A DNA stretch of 64,000 bases from Streptomyces sp. SCL15-4 (GCF_033366695.1 NZ_JAOBTQ010000001.1:3100001-3164000); one strand, 5' to 3'; positions 42,874 to 51,757 are shown, numbered from the stretch's first letter. Program-made: numbers and translations. The notes: a model not told the origin generated them from the letters alone.

Positions 42874-44097
42874 ATGGACCCCCTGGACGCGGGAGCCGGC
42901 GGCCTGCTGCGACAGCCCAAGGCGGTCTGGGCCACGGCCGGCGCCTCCGTCGTCGCCTTCATGGGCATCGGCCTCGTGGACCCGATCCTGCCGTCGATCG
43001 CCGAGGGCCTCGACGCCACCCCCAGCCAGGTCTCCCTGCTCTTCACCTCGTACTTCCTGATCACGGCCGTCGCGATGCTGCTGACCGGCTTCGTCTCCAG
43101 CCGGATCGGCGGCAAGAAGACCCTGCTGCTCGGCCTCGCGTTCGTGGTCGTGTTCGCGGGCCTGGCCGGCACTTCCGGCTCGGTCGGCCAGCTCGTCGGC
43201 TTCCGGGCCGGCTGGGGCCTCGGCAACGCCCTGTTCGTCTCCACCGCCCTCGCGGTGATCGTGGGCGCGGCGGCCGGAGGCAGCGCGGCGGCGATCCTGC
43301 TGTACGAGTCCGCGCTCGGCCTCGGCATGGCCTGCGGTCCGCTGCTCGGCGCGGTCCTCGGCAACTCCAGCTGGCGCTATCCGTTCTTCGGCACGGCCAC
43401 GCTGATGGCGATCGGCTTCCTGTGCATCACGGCGTTCCTGAAGGAGCAGCCGCGGCCGGCCCGCAAGACCTCGGTCCTGGACCCGCTCAAGGCGCTCGGC
43501 CACGGCGGTCTGGCCTCGGCGGCGGTCTCCGCGTTCTTCTACAACTACACGTTCTTCACCGTGCTGGCCTTCACGCCGTTCGTGCTGGACATGACGCCGT
43601 ACCGGTCGGGCGCGGTGTTCTTCGCCTGGGGCCTGCTGCTCGCCGTCTTCTCGGTGATCGTGGCCCCGCGCGCGCAGGAGCGGTTCGGCTCGCTGAAGGT
43701 GCTCGGCGGCTCGCTGGTGCTGCTCGCGGCGGACGTGCTCGTGCTCGGCTACGGCAACCACACCACGGCCATCGTCTGCACGATCCTGTCCGGCGCCTTC
43801 ATCGGCGTGAACAACACCGTCTACACCGAGCTGGCCCTCGGCGTGTCGGACGCCCCGCGCCCGGTGGCGAGCGCGGGCTACAACTTCGTGCGCTGGTTCG
43901 CCGCCGCCGCGGCGCCCTACTTCGCCCCGAAGATCGAGGAGTGGACCGACATCCACGTCCCGTTCGTGGTCGCGGCCGTCACGGCGGTCCTGGGCGCGCT
44001 CGTGGTCCTCGTCCGCCGCCGGTCCCTCGTCCACGACGCGGAAGAGCTCCAGGCCGGGCACGCGACCGAGGACGGCGTCGGGGTGTTCGCCAACTGA
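42874..44097 (+). CDS. MFS transporter (drug/siderophore exporter type)
   Basis: A 407-residue, 12-helix major facilitator. TM1 is VWATAGASVVAFMGIGLVDP; the MFS loop 2-3 motif is FVSSRIGGKKTLLLG; RAGWGLGNALFVSTALAVIV and ALGLGMACGPLLGAVLGN (motif C-like) mark it as a proton-driven exporter. ATG 42874 has a GGGAG site. It is driven by an AT-rich promoter with an inverted repeat, suggesting induction by a small molecule. Substrate unknown. Confidence 0.88.
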   Translation: MDPLDAGAGGLLRQPKAVWATAGASVVAFMGIGLVDPILPSIAEGLDATPSQVSLLFTSYFLITAVAMLLTGFVSSRIGGKKTLLLGLAFVVVFAGLAGTSGSVGQLVGFRAGWGLGNALFVSTALAVIVGAAAGGSAAAILLYESALGLGMACGPLLGAVLGNSSWRYPFFGTATLMAIGFLCITAFLKEQPRPARKTSVLDPLKALGHGGLASAAVSAFFYNYTFFTVLAFTPFVLDMTPYRSGAVFFAWGLLLAVFSVIVAPRAQERFGSLKVLGGSLVLLAADVLVLGYGNHTTAIVCTILSGAFIGVNNTVYTELALGVSDAPRPVASAGYNFVRWFAAAAAPYFAPKIEEWTDIHVPFVVAAVTAVLGALVVLVRRRSLVHDAEELQAGHATEDGVGVFAN

Positions 44098-44100
44098 CCG

Positions 44101-44151
44101 GATCCGGCCTTGTGTTGACGAGTTCGGTCACCCGGCGGCCGGTGCCGGATC
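44101..44151. terminator. hairpin between the MFS and SUFU-like genes
   Basis: GATCCGGC (44101-44108) pairs with GCCGGATC (44144-44151) around a loop with its own GC-rich pairing. It lies between two converging genes. Confidence 0.5.
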
Positions 44152-44734
44152 AGTCCAGCGGGACGGAGGCGCGGGCGGGGTCGCGCAGGTCCGTCCCGTT
44201 CGCCAGCCAGCGCTCCTGGAGGGCCTGGGCCCCGTGCACCCGCTTCCAGGCGGCCTCGTTCGGGGTCATCGGCAGCAGCGGCAGGAACCGCACGGGGTCC
44301 ATCGGGGCGTCCAGCTCCAGGTCCTCGACCAGCCCGCCGGGCTCGCCCACCAGAACCGAGGTGAAGGGAGCGCCGGGCCACAGCGGCCCGCCCACGTCCA
44401 GGGAGGCACCGGGGGCCACCACCAGGCCCTCCACCTGCGGGCTCGCGGCCAGGACGGCGAGCGGGCGGAGCAGCTTGTCGGTGTCGGCGAGGCCCGCGCG
44501 GACGGACAGCACCAGTTCGGCACGGGGTCCCTCGACCGGGTCGGCGAGCATCGCCGTGGGGTCGGTCATGGGCTGCCGGGACATCCCGAGAGTGGCGTAC
44601 CGGACGACGTCCCCCTCGTGGAAGCGGAGCACCTCGATGCGGTCCGTGCCGAGGAAGGTGACGGCGGCGCGCGCGTCCGGCTCGCCCAGCGCGGTGGTCA
44701 ACCGGGCCTCGACCAGAGGAAGAACATCAGCCAT
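44150..44734 (-). CDS. Suppressor-of-fused (SUFU) domain family protein
   Basis: A 194-residue soluble protein. VLRFHEGDVVRYATLGMSRQ, PRAELVLSVRAGL and the late FLPLLPMTPNEAAWKRVHGA are typical of bacterial SUFU-domain proteins; many function as immunity or protein-binding domains, but this lone copy has no toxin neighbour. The ATG of MADVLPLVEARL is chosen; longer in-frame starts lack a ribosome site. It ends 2 codons into the hairpin shared with the MFS gene. Confidence 0.7.
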   Translation of the reverse strand: MADVLPLVEARLTTALGEPDARAAVTFLGTDRIEVLRFHEGDVVRYATLGMSRQPMTDPTAMLADPVEGPRAELVLSVRAGLADTDKLLRPLAVLAASPQVEGLVVAPGASLDVGGPLWPGAPFTSVLVGEPGGLVEDLELDAPMDPVRFLPLLPMTPNEAAWKRVHGAQALQERWLANGTDLRDPARASVPLD

Positions 44735-45191
44735 GCGGCGAGCATAGAACTCGTCAGCAGCGGGCAAAGCGGCGCCTTGACAGTACGGGCGGCTGGTACT
44801 CTGAGCCGGTGGTTCGGGGCGACACGCGGAAGCGTCGCTGTCAAGTCCCGACACGTCGAGACTCCCTTACGAGGGACCGGCCGGAGGAGGTGGGGCTGCC
44901 ATGGATCGAAGTCGACCGTGCAGTACCACTCGTTCTTCCGGCCGCTGACGCAGTTACCGGCTGGCCGCCGTCGTCCTTTGCGCGTCGTCGTTCGGAAGAG
45001 CACCTCGTTTCGCTTTGCCTGATCTGTCTGATCTGAATCAGTTCTGCATCGGCAGTGAAGCCGCCACCGCGACGGTGCGGTGCTCCCCGCTTTGTGGACG
45101 TGCCCCGCACGCACAGCCAGGACGTCCCCATTCCGGGTAGTTCCACCCGTTGCCGCGCGCTTTCGCCGCCCGCCCGCGAAGGAGCCTGCCC
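44735..45191 (+). other. long leader region of corA
   Basis: About 455 bp without a full-size gene. It contains TTGACA (44777-44782) and TACTCT (44797-44802), only 14 bases apart, a 15-codon upstream ORF with a near-perfect ribosome site (44901), and inverted repeats TCTTCCG/CGGAAGA bracketing about 60 bases. A CTGAT-ctga-ATCAG hairpin is near 45030. It may be an RNA leader sensing Mg2+ or translation; I do not recognise the M-box or another named riboswitch. Confidence 0.45.
44901..44948 (+). CDS. short upstream ORF (15 codons) in the corA leader
   Basis: ATG 44901 follows GGAGGAGGT with 9 bases between, the best ribosome site in the window. It encodes MDRSRPCSTTRSSGR and stops at TGA 44946-44948, more than 240 bp before corA. 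It may be a regulatory leader peptide; there is no other support. Confidence 0.4.
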   Translation: MDRSRPCSTTRSSGR

Positions 45192-46316
45192 ATGTCGATG
45201 ATCCGCGACCTGCGTGCCGTGGTCCGCCCCTCGTCCCGCGTCTCGCTGCGCAAGGATGCCGGGACGTCGTACGACACCACGCGCGACCCCGCGACGCCCT
45301 CGGCCGTCGTCGACTGCGCCGTCTACCGCGACGGCGCCCGGGTGCAGAGCGCGGCGCCGCTGAGCCCGCAGGAGGCGATGCGGCTGGTGCGCCGCGACGG
45401 CGGGTTCGTCTGGATCGGGCTGCACGAGCCGACCGAGGCGGAATTCGCCGGTATCGCGGGCGAGTTCGGGCTGCACCCGCTGGCCGTGGAGGACGCCGTC
45501 CAGGCGCACCAGCGGCCCAAGCTGGAGCGCTACGACGACTCGCTGTTCACGGTCTTCAAGACCATCCACTACGTCGAGCACGACCGGCTCACCGCCAACA
45601 GCGAGGTCGTCGAGACCGGCGAGGTCATGTGCTTCACCGGGCGGGACTTCTTCATCACCGTCCGGCACGGCGGCCAGGGCTCGCTGCGCGCGCTGCGCCA
45701 CCGCCTCCAGGACGACCCGGAGCTGCTGGCCAAGGGCCCCTCGGCCGTGCTGCACGCCATCGCCGACCATGTGGTGGACGGGTACATCGCGGTCGCCCAC
45801 GCGGTGCAGGACGACATCGACGAGGTGGAGACCGAGGTCTTCTCGCCCGGCCGCAAGGGCGGGGTCTCGCGCGGTGTCGACTCCGCGCGCATCTACCAGC
45901 TCAAGCGCGAGGTACTGGAGTTCAAGCGCGCGGTGGCGCCGCTGCTGCGGCCCATGCAGTTGCTGAGCGAGCGTCCGATGCGGCTGATCGACCCGGACAT
46001 CCAGAAGTACTTCCGGGACGTCGCCGACCACCTGGCCCGGGTGCAGGAGCAGGTGATGGGCTTCGACGAGCTGCTCAACTCCATTCTCCAGGCCAACCTC
46101 GCCCAGGCGTCCGTGGCGCAGAACGAGGACATGCGCAAGATCACCGCGTGGGCGGCCATCATCGCCGTGCCGACGATGGTGTGCGGGGTGTACGGCATGA
46201 ACTTCGAGCACATGCCCGAGCTGCACTGGCGGTACGGCTACCCGGTGATCATGGGGGTCACCGCCGCGATCTGTCTGGGCATCCACCGCACGCTGAAGCG
46301 CAACGGCTGGCTGTGA
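45192..46316 (+). CDS. corA: CorA-type magnesium/cobalt transporter
   Basis: A 374-residue CorA protein. The cytoplasmic funnel domain (FVWIGLHEPTEAEFAGIAGE, LAVEDAVQAHQRPKLERYDD) is followed by the long stalk helix and two C-terminal membrane helices, with the pore signature YGMNFEHMPE between them. It forms a pentameric Mg2+ (or Co2+) channel in the membrane. ATG 45192 has GAAGGAG upstream; an in-frame ATG 42 bp earlier is less likely. A long structured leader with a short ORF precedes it. Confidence 0.93.
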   Translation: MSMIRDLRAVVRPSSRVSLRKDAGTSYDTTRDPATPSAVVDCAVYRDGARVQSAAPLSPQEAMRLVRRDGGFVWIGLHEPTEAEFAGIAGEFGLHPLAVEDAVQAHQRPKLERYDDSLFTVFKTIHYVEHDRLTANSEVVETGEVMCFTGRDFFITVRHGGQGSLRALRHRLQDDPELLAKGPSAVLHAIADHVVDGYIAVAHAVQDDIDEVETEVFSPGRKGGVSRGVDSARIYQLKREVLEFKRAVAPLLRPMQLLSERPMRLIDPDIQKYFRDVADHLARVQEQVMGFDELLNSILQANLAQASVAQNEDMRKITAWAAIIAVPTMVCGVYGMNFEHMPELHWRYGYPVIMGVTAAICLGIHRTLKRNGWL

Positions 46317-46349
46317 GCGGCCCGGTGCGGGCTGGTTAGGCTGGGGCGC

Positions 46350-46910
46350 ATGACAAGCGAGCTGCTCGACCGGGCCCTCATCGAGGAGGCCGCGAAGAAG
46401 TCCGGCCTCGTGTGGGTCAGGGGCGCCGGTGCCCCGGCCGCGCGGGCGCTGTGGCACGTATGGCACGACGGCGCGGTGTGCGTGGTCGGCGACGGGCCGG
46501 GCGAGCAGCCGCTGGCGGGGCTCGCCGACGGGGGCTCCGCCGAGGTGAGCGTGCGCAGCAAGGACAAGGGCGGCCGGCTGGTGACGTTCCCGGTCACCGT
46601 GTCCGAGGCGGCGCCCGGGACCGAGGCGTGGGAGGCGACGGTCGCCGAGCTGAAGGGCAAGCGGCTGAACGCGGTCGACGGCGAGGAGATGCCGGCCCGC
46701 TGGGCCCGTGAGTGCCGGGTGCTCCGCCTGGTGCCGACGGGTGAGGTGACCCCGCTGCCGGACGGCGACCTGGCGCAGCGCCCGGTCCCGACCCCGGTGA
46801 CCACCCGCGGACCGGTACCGGCGGGCCTGCCGAAGCTCCTGCTGCGGCGCGGGAAGAGGAAGCAGCGGTCCGAGCCGGGTTCGGCACCGCCGGGCGGCCG
46901 CGGAGACTGA
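46350..46910 (+). CDS. Hypothetical protein, possibly flavin-binding split-barrel
   Basis: A 186-residue soluble protein: MTSELLDRALIEEAAKKSGL at the N-terminus, ALWHVWHDGAVCVVGDGPGE, EVSVRSKDKGGRLVTFPVTV and a basic C-terminus (LLLRRGKRKQRSEPG). The pattern of short beta strands resembles pyridoxamine-phosphate-oxidase-like proteins, but I see no cofactor motif. It starts 33 bp after corA on the same strand, so it may be cotranscribed. Function unknown. Confidence 0.65.
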   Translation: MTSELLDRALIEEAAKKSGLVWVRGAGAPAARALWHVWHDGAVCVVGDGPGEQPLAGLADGGSAEVSVRSKDKGGRLVTFPVTVSEAAPGTEAWEATVAELKGKRLNAVDGEEMPARWARECRVLRLVPTGEVTPLPDGDLAQRPVPTPVTTRGPVPAGLPKLLLRRGKRKQRSEPGSAPPGGRGD

Positions 46911-47040
46911 TCGCCGACGCGGCGGACACAAGGTGCCGGCGCTTTCGCGAGTGCTCTCCGCCTGCCGCTGTCACCGCCCCGCTCCTCGCCGCCCCGGCGG
47001 CGCCCGGCGGTGCCGGACCGCCCTCGGCCCGGCCGGTTCG

Positions 47041-47787
47041 CTAGGACGTCGGCAGCTGTCTGCCGTAGTCCACCGTTTCCGACTCCGCCGGTTCCTCGAC
47101 GGGGAAGTCGCGGCCCCAGTCCGAGAAGCGGAGCGTCCCCGCGTGGCCGGCCCGGACCAGGCGCAGCGGATAGGGCGTGCCCTGGAGGGACACGTCCAGC
47201 GTGCCGCCGGAGCCCTGGTCGCCGGTGATGCGGATCGTGCGGGTACCCGAACCGTCGGTGTGCCGGCCGTCCGTCGCCAGCGCGCCGTGCAGCGTCAGCA
47301 GGCCGTCGAGGAGGACGCCCTTGTCCGTGAAGCCGCTGAACTTCTTGTACGCGGGGTCCCCCTGCGGCACCTTCACATACTTGCCGTCCAGCTTGCCCGA
47401 GGCGTCGTCCCCGCCGTCGGCGTGGTTCCAGAAGTCCGCGCCGGCCTTGAGATACAGCTCCTCGCCGATCCGCAGCAGCCTGAACGTCGTCCCTTGCGCG
47501 GTCACCGACCCGGTGCCGCCGTCGGCCTTGAGCCGCATGTCCAGCCGGTACGTACGGCCGCTGGTGACCACGGTCCCGGACAGCCGTACCGCGCTCGCCG
47601 CGTCCGCCGCGGCCCGTGTCTTCGCCTGGATCCGGCCGGCGGGCAGCCTGCCGACCCCGTTCGTCCCGGCGTCGGGATCGTCGTCGCCGCCGCACCCCGA
47701 CAGCGCCAGCGCTCCCGTCACGGCCAGTGCGCAGGCCGCGGTCGCCCAAGCGGTGCGACGCGTACGGCCCCGGGGGATCGCAGTCAC
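47041..47787 (-). CDS. Putative lipoprotein (LppX/LolA-like fold)
   Basis: A 248-residue exported protein. The signal peptide has an Arg-rich n-region, a hydrophobic core ATAACALAVTGALAL and the lipobox ALSGCGGDDD. The mature part (IQAKTRAAADAASAVRLSGT, YRLDMRLKADGGTGSVTAQG, LRIGEELYLKAGADFW) has the repeating strands of the LppX/LprG-LolA family, which binds lipids. GTG 47787 is the likely start. It is alone, converging on the preceding gene. Confidence 0.75.
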   Translation of the reverse strand: MTAIPRGRTRRTAWATAACALAVTGALALSGCGGDDDPDAGTNGVGRLPAGRIQAKTRAAADAASAVRLSGTVVTSGRTYRLDMRLKADGGTGSVTAQGTTFRLLRIGEELYLKAGADFWNHADGGDDASGKLDGKYVKVPQGDPAYKKFSGFTDKGVLLDGLLTLHGALATDGRHTDGSGTRTIRITGDQGSGGTLDVSLQGTPYPLRLVRAGHAGTLRFSDWGRDFPVEEPAESETVDYGRQLPTS

Positions 47788-47977
47788 GGAGGAAGCTGCC
47801 TTTCTGACGGTTCCTGAGCGGCGTACGCAGGGTACCGGGGCTCCACCCGACCGGCGGAGCCGGTCCGTCCGGACCGCCCACCAGGGCGTATCCGATCGGG
47901 ACGGGCTAGCCTGAAGCGCACCCGTGCGGGCATATCCGAGCAATGCACACAGACCCTCACGCAAAGGGAGCACAGAC

Positions 47978-49267
47978 ATGGCAGCCGGCGCCCCCCGGAT
48001 CTTCGTCTCGCACCTGGCCGGCGTCCCCGTCTTCGATCCGGCCGGCGACCAGGTGGGCCGCGTCCGCGACCTGGTCGTCATGCTGCGCGTCGGCAGACGG
48101 CCCCCGCGTGTCCTCGGACTGGTCGTGGAGCTGTCCACCCGGCGCCGGATCTTCCTGCCCATGACCCGGGTGACCGGCATCGAGTCGGGCCAGGTCATCA
48201 CCACCGGCGTGGTCAACGTCCGGCGCTTCGAGCAGCGGCCCACCGAGCGGCTGGTCTTCGGCGAGCTGCTGGACCGGCGGGTGACGCTGGTGGAGACCGG
48301 CGAGGAGGTCACCGTCCTCGACGTCTCCGTGCAGCAGCTGCCCGCCCGCCGGGACTGGGAGGTCGACCGGGTCTTCCTGCGCAAGGGACGCAAGGGCGGC
48401 GCCTTCCGGCGGGCGAAGGGGGAGACGCTGACCGCCGAGTGGTCGGCCGTCACCGGGTTCTCCCTGGAGGAGCACGGGCAGGGCGCCGAGAGCCTGCTCG
48501 CCACCTTCGAGCAGCTGCGCCCCGCCGACCTCGCCAACGTCCTGCACCACCTGTCCCCGAAGCGGCGCGCGGAGGTGGCCGCCGCGCTGGACGACGACCG
48601 GCTCGCCGACGTCCTCGAAGAGCTGCCGGAGGACGACCAGATCGAGATCCTCGGCAAGCTGAAGGAGGAGCGCGCGGCGGACGTGCTGGAGGCGATGGAC
48701 CCGGACGACGCGGCCGACCTGCTGGGCGAGCTGCCCGAGGAGGACAAGGAGCGGCTGCTGAGCCTGATGGAGCCGGCCGACGCGGCCGACATGCGCCGTC
48801 TGATGGCGTACGAGGAGCACACCGCCGGCGGTCTGATGACCACCGAGCCGATCGTGCTGCGCCCGGACGCCACCGTCGCCGACGCGCTCGCCCGGGTCCG
48901 CAACCAGGACCTCTCCCCCGCCCTCGCCGCGCAGGTCTACGTCTGCCGCCCGCCCGACGAGACCCCGACCGGCAAGTACCTGGGCACCGTGCACTTCCAG
49001 CGGCTGCTGCGCGACCCGCCGTACACCCTGGTCAGCTCGCTGGTCGACCACGATCTGCAGCCCCTGGACCCGGACGCCGCGCTGCCGGTCGTCGCCGGGT
49101 TCTTCGCCGCCTACGACATGGTGGCGGCGCCCGTGGTGGACGAGTCGGGGTCGCTGCTCGGCGCGGTGACCGTGGACGACGTACTGGACCACATGCTGCC
49201 CGACGACTGGCGCGAGACGGAGTTCCACCTGGACGAGGGAGAGGAGGCGCCCGCGCATGGTTCCTGA
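47978..49267 (+). CDS. MgtE-N/CBS domain protein with PRC barrel, no transport domain
   Basis: A 429-residue soluble protein. It has a PRC-barrel-like N-terminus (FVSHLAGVPVFDPAGDQVGR), then the MgtE_N helical domain made of repeats such as LADVLEELPEDDQIEILGKL, AADVLEAMDPDDAADLLGEL and LLSLMEPADAADMRRLM, then a CBS pair starting with GGLMTTEPIVLRPDATVADA and ending VVDESGSLLGAVTVDDVLDH. The five-helix MgtE channel is missing, so it cannot transport Mg2+ alone. It is probably a Mg2+/nucleotide-sensing regulator. ATG 47978 has AAAGGGAGC upstream. Its end overlaps the DUF1003 gene by 11 bp. Confidence 0.88.
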   Translation: MAAGAPRIFVSHLAGVPVFDPAGDQVGRVRDLVVMLRVGRRPPRVLGLVVELSTRRRIFLPMTRVTGIESGQVITTGVVNVRRFEQRPTERLVFGELLDRRVTLVETGEEVTVLDVSVQQLPARRDWEVDRVFLRKGRKGGAFRRAKGETLTAEWSAVTGFSLEEHGQGAESLLATFEQLRPADLANVLHHLSPKRRAEVAAALDDDRLADVLEELPEDDQIEILGKLKEERAADVLEAMDPDDAADLLGELPEEDKERLLSLMEPADAADMRRLMAYEEHTAGGLMTTEPIVLRPDATVADALARVRNQDLSPALAAQVYVCRPPDETPTGKYLGTVHFQRLLRDPPYTLVSSLVDHDLQPLDPDAALPVVAGFFAAYDMVAAPVVDESGSLLGAVTVDDVLDHMLPDDWRETEFHLDEGEEAPAHGS

Positions 49268-49865
49268 GCGCGAGTCCGCGACCCGCGAGCGCCCGGCGGG
49301 CGCCACGGCCGCCGGCCGGCCCCGGGTCCGGCTGGACCAGCCGCGCCCGCCCCGGCGCCGGCTCCTGCCCGAGTGGGACCCGGAGGCCTTCGGGCGGCTG
49401 TCGGAGAAGATCGCCCGGTTCCTCGGCACGGGCCGCTTCATCGTCTGGATGACGGTCGTCATCATCGTGTGGGTGCTGTGGAACATCGCCGCGCCCCGCC
49501 ATCTGCGGTTCGACGAGTACCCGTTCATCTTCCTCACCCTGATGCTGTCCCTCCAGGCGTCCTACGCGGCCCCGCTGATCCTGCTCGCGCAGAACAGGCA
49601 GGACGACCGCGACCGGGTCAACCTGGAGCAGGACCGCAAGCAGAACGAGCGGTCCATCGCCGACACCGAGTACCTGACCCGGGAGGTGGCCGCGCTGCGC
49701 ACGGGGCTCGGCGAGGTGGCCACCCGCGACTGGATCCGCTCCGAGCTGCAGGACCTGGTGAAGGAGCTGGAGGAGCACCGCCGGCACGACGGGCAGGCGG
49801 GTCACGTCGTATTCCCGGCGGAACGGACGGAACGGCCGCCGGGACGTGACACAGACGACCGCTGA
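49257..49865 (+). CDS. DUF1003 membrane protein
   Basis: A 202-residue protein with a basic, Pro-rich N-terminus, two membrane helices (FIVWMTVVIIVWVLWNIAA and FIFLTLMLSLQASYAAPLIL) and the DUF1003 motif FDEYPFIFLTLMLS...LAQNRQDDRDRV. The cytoplasmic C-terminus is a coiled coil. The gene overlaps and is coupled to the MgtE-N/CBS gene. This pairing is common in actinobacteria, so a joint membrane complex is plausible but unproven. Confidence 0.88.
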   Translation: MVPERESATRERPAGATAAGRPRVRLDQPRPPRRRLLPEWDPEAFGRLSEKIARFLGTGRFIVWMTVVIIVWVLWNIAAPRHLRFDEYPFIFLTLMLSLQASYAAPLILLAQNRQDDRDRVNLEQDRKQNERSIADTEYLTREVAALRTGLGEVATRDWIRSELQDLVKELEEHRRHDGQAGHVVFPAERTERPPGRDTDDR

Positions 49866-49895
49866 AGGGCATCCCTCAGGCCCCTCGGCGGGCCG

Positions 49896-49901
49896 TACCA
49901 T
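49896..49901 (+). promoter_or_regulatory. -10 element of a possible leaderless mrp transcript
   Basis: TACCAT ends 7 bases before the ATG at 49909, and no ribosome site is present. I saw no good -35. Confidence 0.4.
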
Positions 49902-49908
49902 CGTCCTT

Positions 49909-51042
49909 ATGGCTACGGAAGACGCGGTGCGCGAGGCACTGGCGACGGTGAACGACCCCGAGATCAACCGCCCGATCACCGAACTCGGGATGGTCAAGTC
50001 CGTGGAGATCGGCGCGGACGGAGCGGTCGCGGTCACCGTGTACCTGACGGTGTCCGGCTGCCCGATGCGCGACACCATCACGCAGCGCGTCACCGAGGCG
50101 GTCTCGCGGGTGGAGGGCGTCACCCGGGTCGACGTCACCCTGGACGTGATGAGCGACGAGCAGCGCAAGGAGCTGGCGGCGGCGCTGCGCGGCGGCCAGG
50201 CCGAGCGCGAGGTCCCCTTCGCCAAGCCGGGCAACCTCACCCGGGTCTACGCGGTCGCCTCCGGCAAGGGCGGTGTCGGCAAGTCCTCGGTGACGGTGAA
50301 CCTGGCGGCGGCGATGGCGGCCGACGGCCTGAAGGTCGGTGTCGTGGACGCCGACATCTACGGCCACAGCGTGCCGCGCATGCTGGGCGCCGACGGCCGG
50401 CCCACCCAGGTCGAGAACATGATCATGCCGCCGTCCGCGAACGGCGTGAAGGTCATCTCCATCGGCATGTTCACGCCGGGCAACGCCCCGGTGGTGTGGC
50501 GCGGCCCGATGCTGCACCGCGCCCTCCAGCAGTTCCTCGCCGACGTCTACTGGGGCGACCTGGACGTCCTGCTGCTGGACCTGCCGCCCGGCACGGGCGA
50601 CATCGCGATCTCCGTGGCCCAGCTGGTCCCGAACGCCGAGATCCTGGTCGTGACGACCCCGCAGCAGGCGGCGGCCGAGGTCGCCGAGCGCGCCGGTTCC
50701 ATCGCCGTGCAGACCCACCAGAAGATCGTCGGCGTGGTCGAGAACATGTCCGGCCTGCCCTGTCCGCACTGCGGCGAGATGGTCGACGTCTTCGGCACGG
50801 GCGGCGGCCAGCTGGTCGCCGACGGCCTCACCCGCACCACGGGTACGACGGTCCCGGTCCTCGGCAGCATCCCCATCGACGTCCGCCTCCGCGAGGGCGG
50901 CGACGAGGGCAGGCCGGTGGTCCTGACCGACCCCGGCTCCCCGGCGGGCTCGGCCCTGCGCGCGATCGCGGGCAAGCTGGGCGGCCGGCAGCGCGGCCTG
51001 TCGGGCCTGTCCCTGGGCATCACCCCGAAGAACAAGTTCTGA
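49909..51042 (+). CDS. mrp: Mrp/NBP35 family iron-sulfur carrier ATPase
   Basis: A 377-residue protein. The N-terminal MIP18-like domain (DUF59) is residues 1-90 (VNDPEINRPITELGMVKSVE, VSGCPMRDTI). The P-loop ATPase follows with the deviant Walker A SGKGGVGKSSVTVNLA near residue 115, DADIYGHSVPRMLG and DLPPGTGDIAIS. GLPCPHCGEMVD gives the CxxC that holds a bridging 4Fe-4S cluster. It delivers iron-sulfur clusters to apoproteins. The ATG giving MATEDAVREAL is used because it begins the conserved domain and follows a -10-like element; an earlier start at 49846 would overlap the DUF1003 gene. Confidence 0.93.
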   Translation: MATEDAVREALATVNDPEINRPITELGMVKSVEIGADGAVAVTVYLTVSGCPMRDTITQRVTEAVSRVEGVTRVDVTLDVMSDEQRKELAAALRGGQAEREVPFAKPGNLTRVYAVASGKGGVGKSSVTVNLAAAMAADGLKVGVVDADIYGHSVPRMLGADGRPTQVENMIMPPSANGVKVISIGMFTPGNAPVVWRGPMLHRALQQFLADVYWGDLDVLLLDLPPGTGDIAISVAQLVPNAEILVVTTPQQAAAEVAERAGSIAVQTHQKIVGVVENMSGLPCPHCGEMVDVFGTGGGQLVADGLTRTTGTTVPVLGSIPIDVRLREGGDEGRPVVLTDPGSPAGSALRAIAGKLGGRQRGLSGLSLGITPKNKF

Positions 51043-51065
51043 CAGCTTTTCAGCACACGACGAAC

Positions 51066-51091
51066 GGGGGCGCCGGAACACCGGCGCCCCC
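51066..51091. terminator. bidirectional terminator after mrp
   Basis: GGGGGCGCCGG pairs perfectly with CCGGCGCCCCC across AACA, extended by ACGA/TCGT outside. It lies between mrp and the converging gene. Confidence 0.85.
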
Positions 51092-51094
51092 TCG

Positions 51095-51757
51095 TCACGC
51101 GTACGCGGAGACGTCCTCGACCACGGCGAACCCCAGCCCGTACGCGCTCATGCCCCGCCCGTACGCGCCCAGGTGGACCCCCGCCCCGGTCGTACCGGCC
51201 AGCACCCATCCGAACTCGGACTCCCGGTAATGGAACGACGCCGCGACGCCGTCCACCGGAAGGGAGAGCCGTCTCCACTCCGGCCCCTCGAGGTCGTCGG
51301 CCAGGGCCCAGGCCGTCTCGGTCTGCTGCTCCAGCCAGTCGTCCCGCAGGCTGTGGTCCATCTGCCCGGGCCAGGTGAACGACAGCAGCCCCACCCCGGC
51401 CAGCCACGCCGCGGAGGACACCGATGTCGCCTCCAGCAGACCCGTGCCGTCGGCGCTGCGCCGGGACGGCTGCGCGGCGACGGTCACGACCACGGTGAAC
51501 TTCTCCCGCGGCTCGCCGGTGCCGGTCTCGCCCCGCAGCGAGGGCTCGTCCCCGTGCCCGATCGAACCGTGTTCCACGGCACCGTCGGCCGTCGTGCCGA
51601 CCTGCATCAGCCAGCGCGGCCCGGTGAACGCCTCGTCGAGCCCGTACCACGGGAAGGGCGCCCGCAGGTAACCGTCGACCGTGCGCCGGGCGGAGGGGAG
51701 CTGCTGTCCGCCCTCCGCGGCCGGCGCCTGCGCGCCCACCCGACTCGTCGTCTCCAT
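51095..51757 (-). CDS. Hypothetical protein
   Basis: About 220 residues, soluble, with no clear family: APFPWYGLDEAFTGPRWLMQ, FTVVVTVAAQPSRRS, LSFTWPGQMDHSLRDDWLEQ and FHYRESEFGWVLAGTTGAG. The composition (many beta-strand-like segments, few Cys) suggests a compact enzyme or binding fold. The start is uncertain; ATG 51757 (METTSRVGAQAP) is the latest that keeps the conserved-looking part, and others up to 51949 are open. It is upstream of nothing obvious and converges on mrp. Confidence 0.6.
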   Translation of the reverse strand: METTSRVGAQAPAAEGGQQLPSARRTVDGYLRAPFPWYGLDEAFTGPRWLMQVGTTADGAVEHGSIGHGDEPSLRGETGTGEPREKFTVVVTVAAQPSRRSADGTGLLEATSVSSAAWLAGVGLLSFTWPGQMDHSLRDDWLEQQTETAWALADDLEGPEWRRLSLPVDGVAASFHYRESEFGWVLAGTTGAGVHLGAYGRGMSAYGLGFAVVEDVSAYA

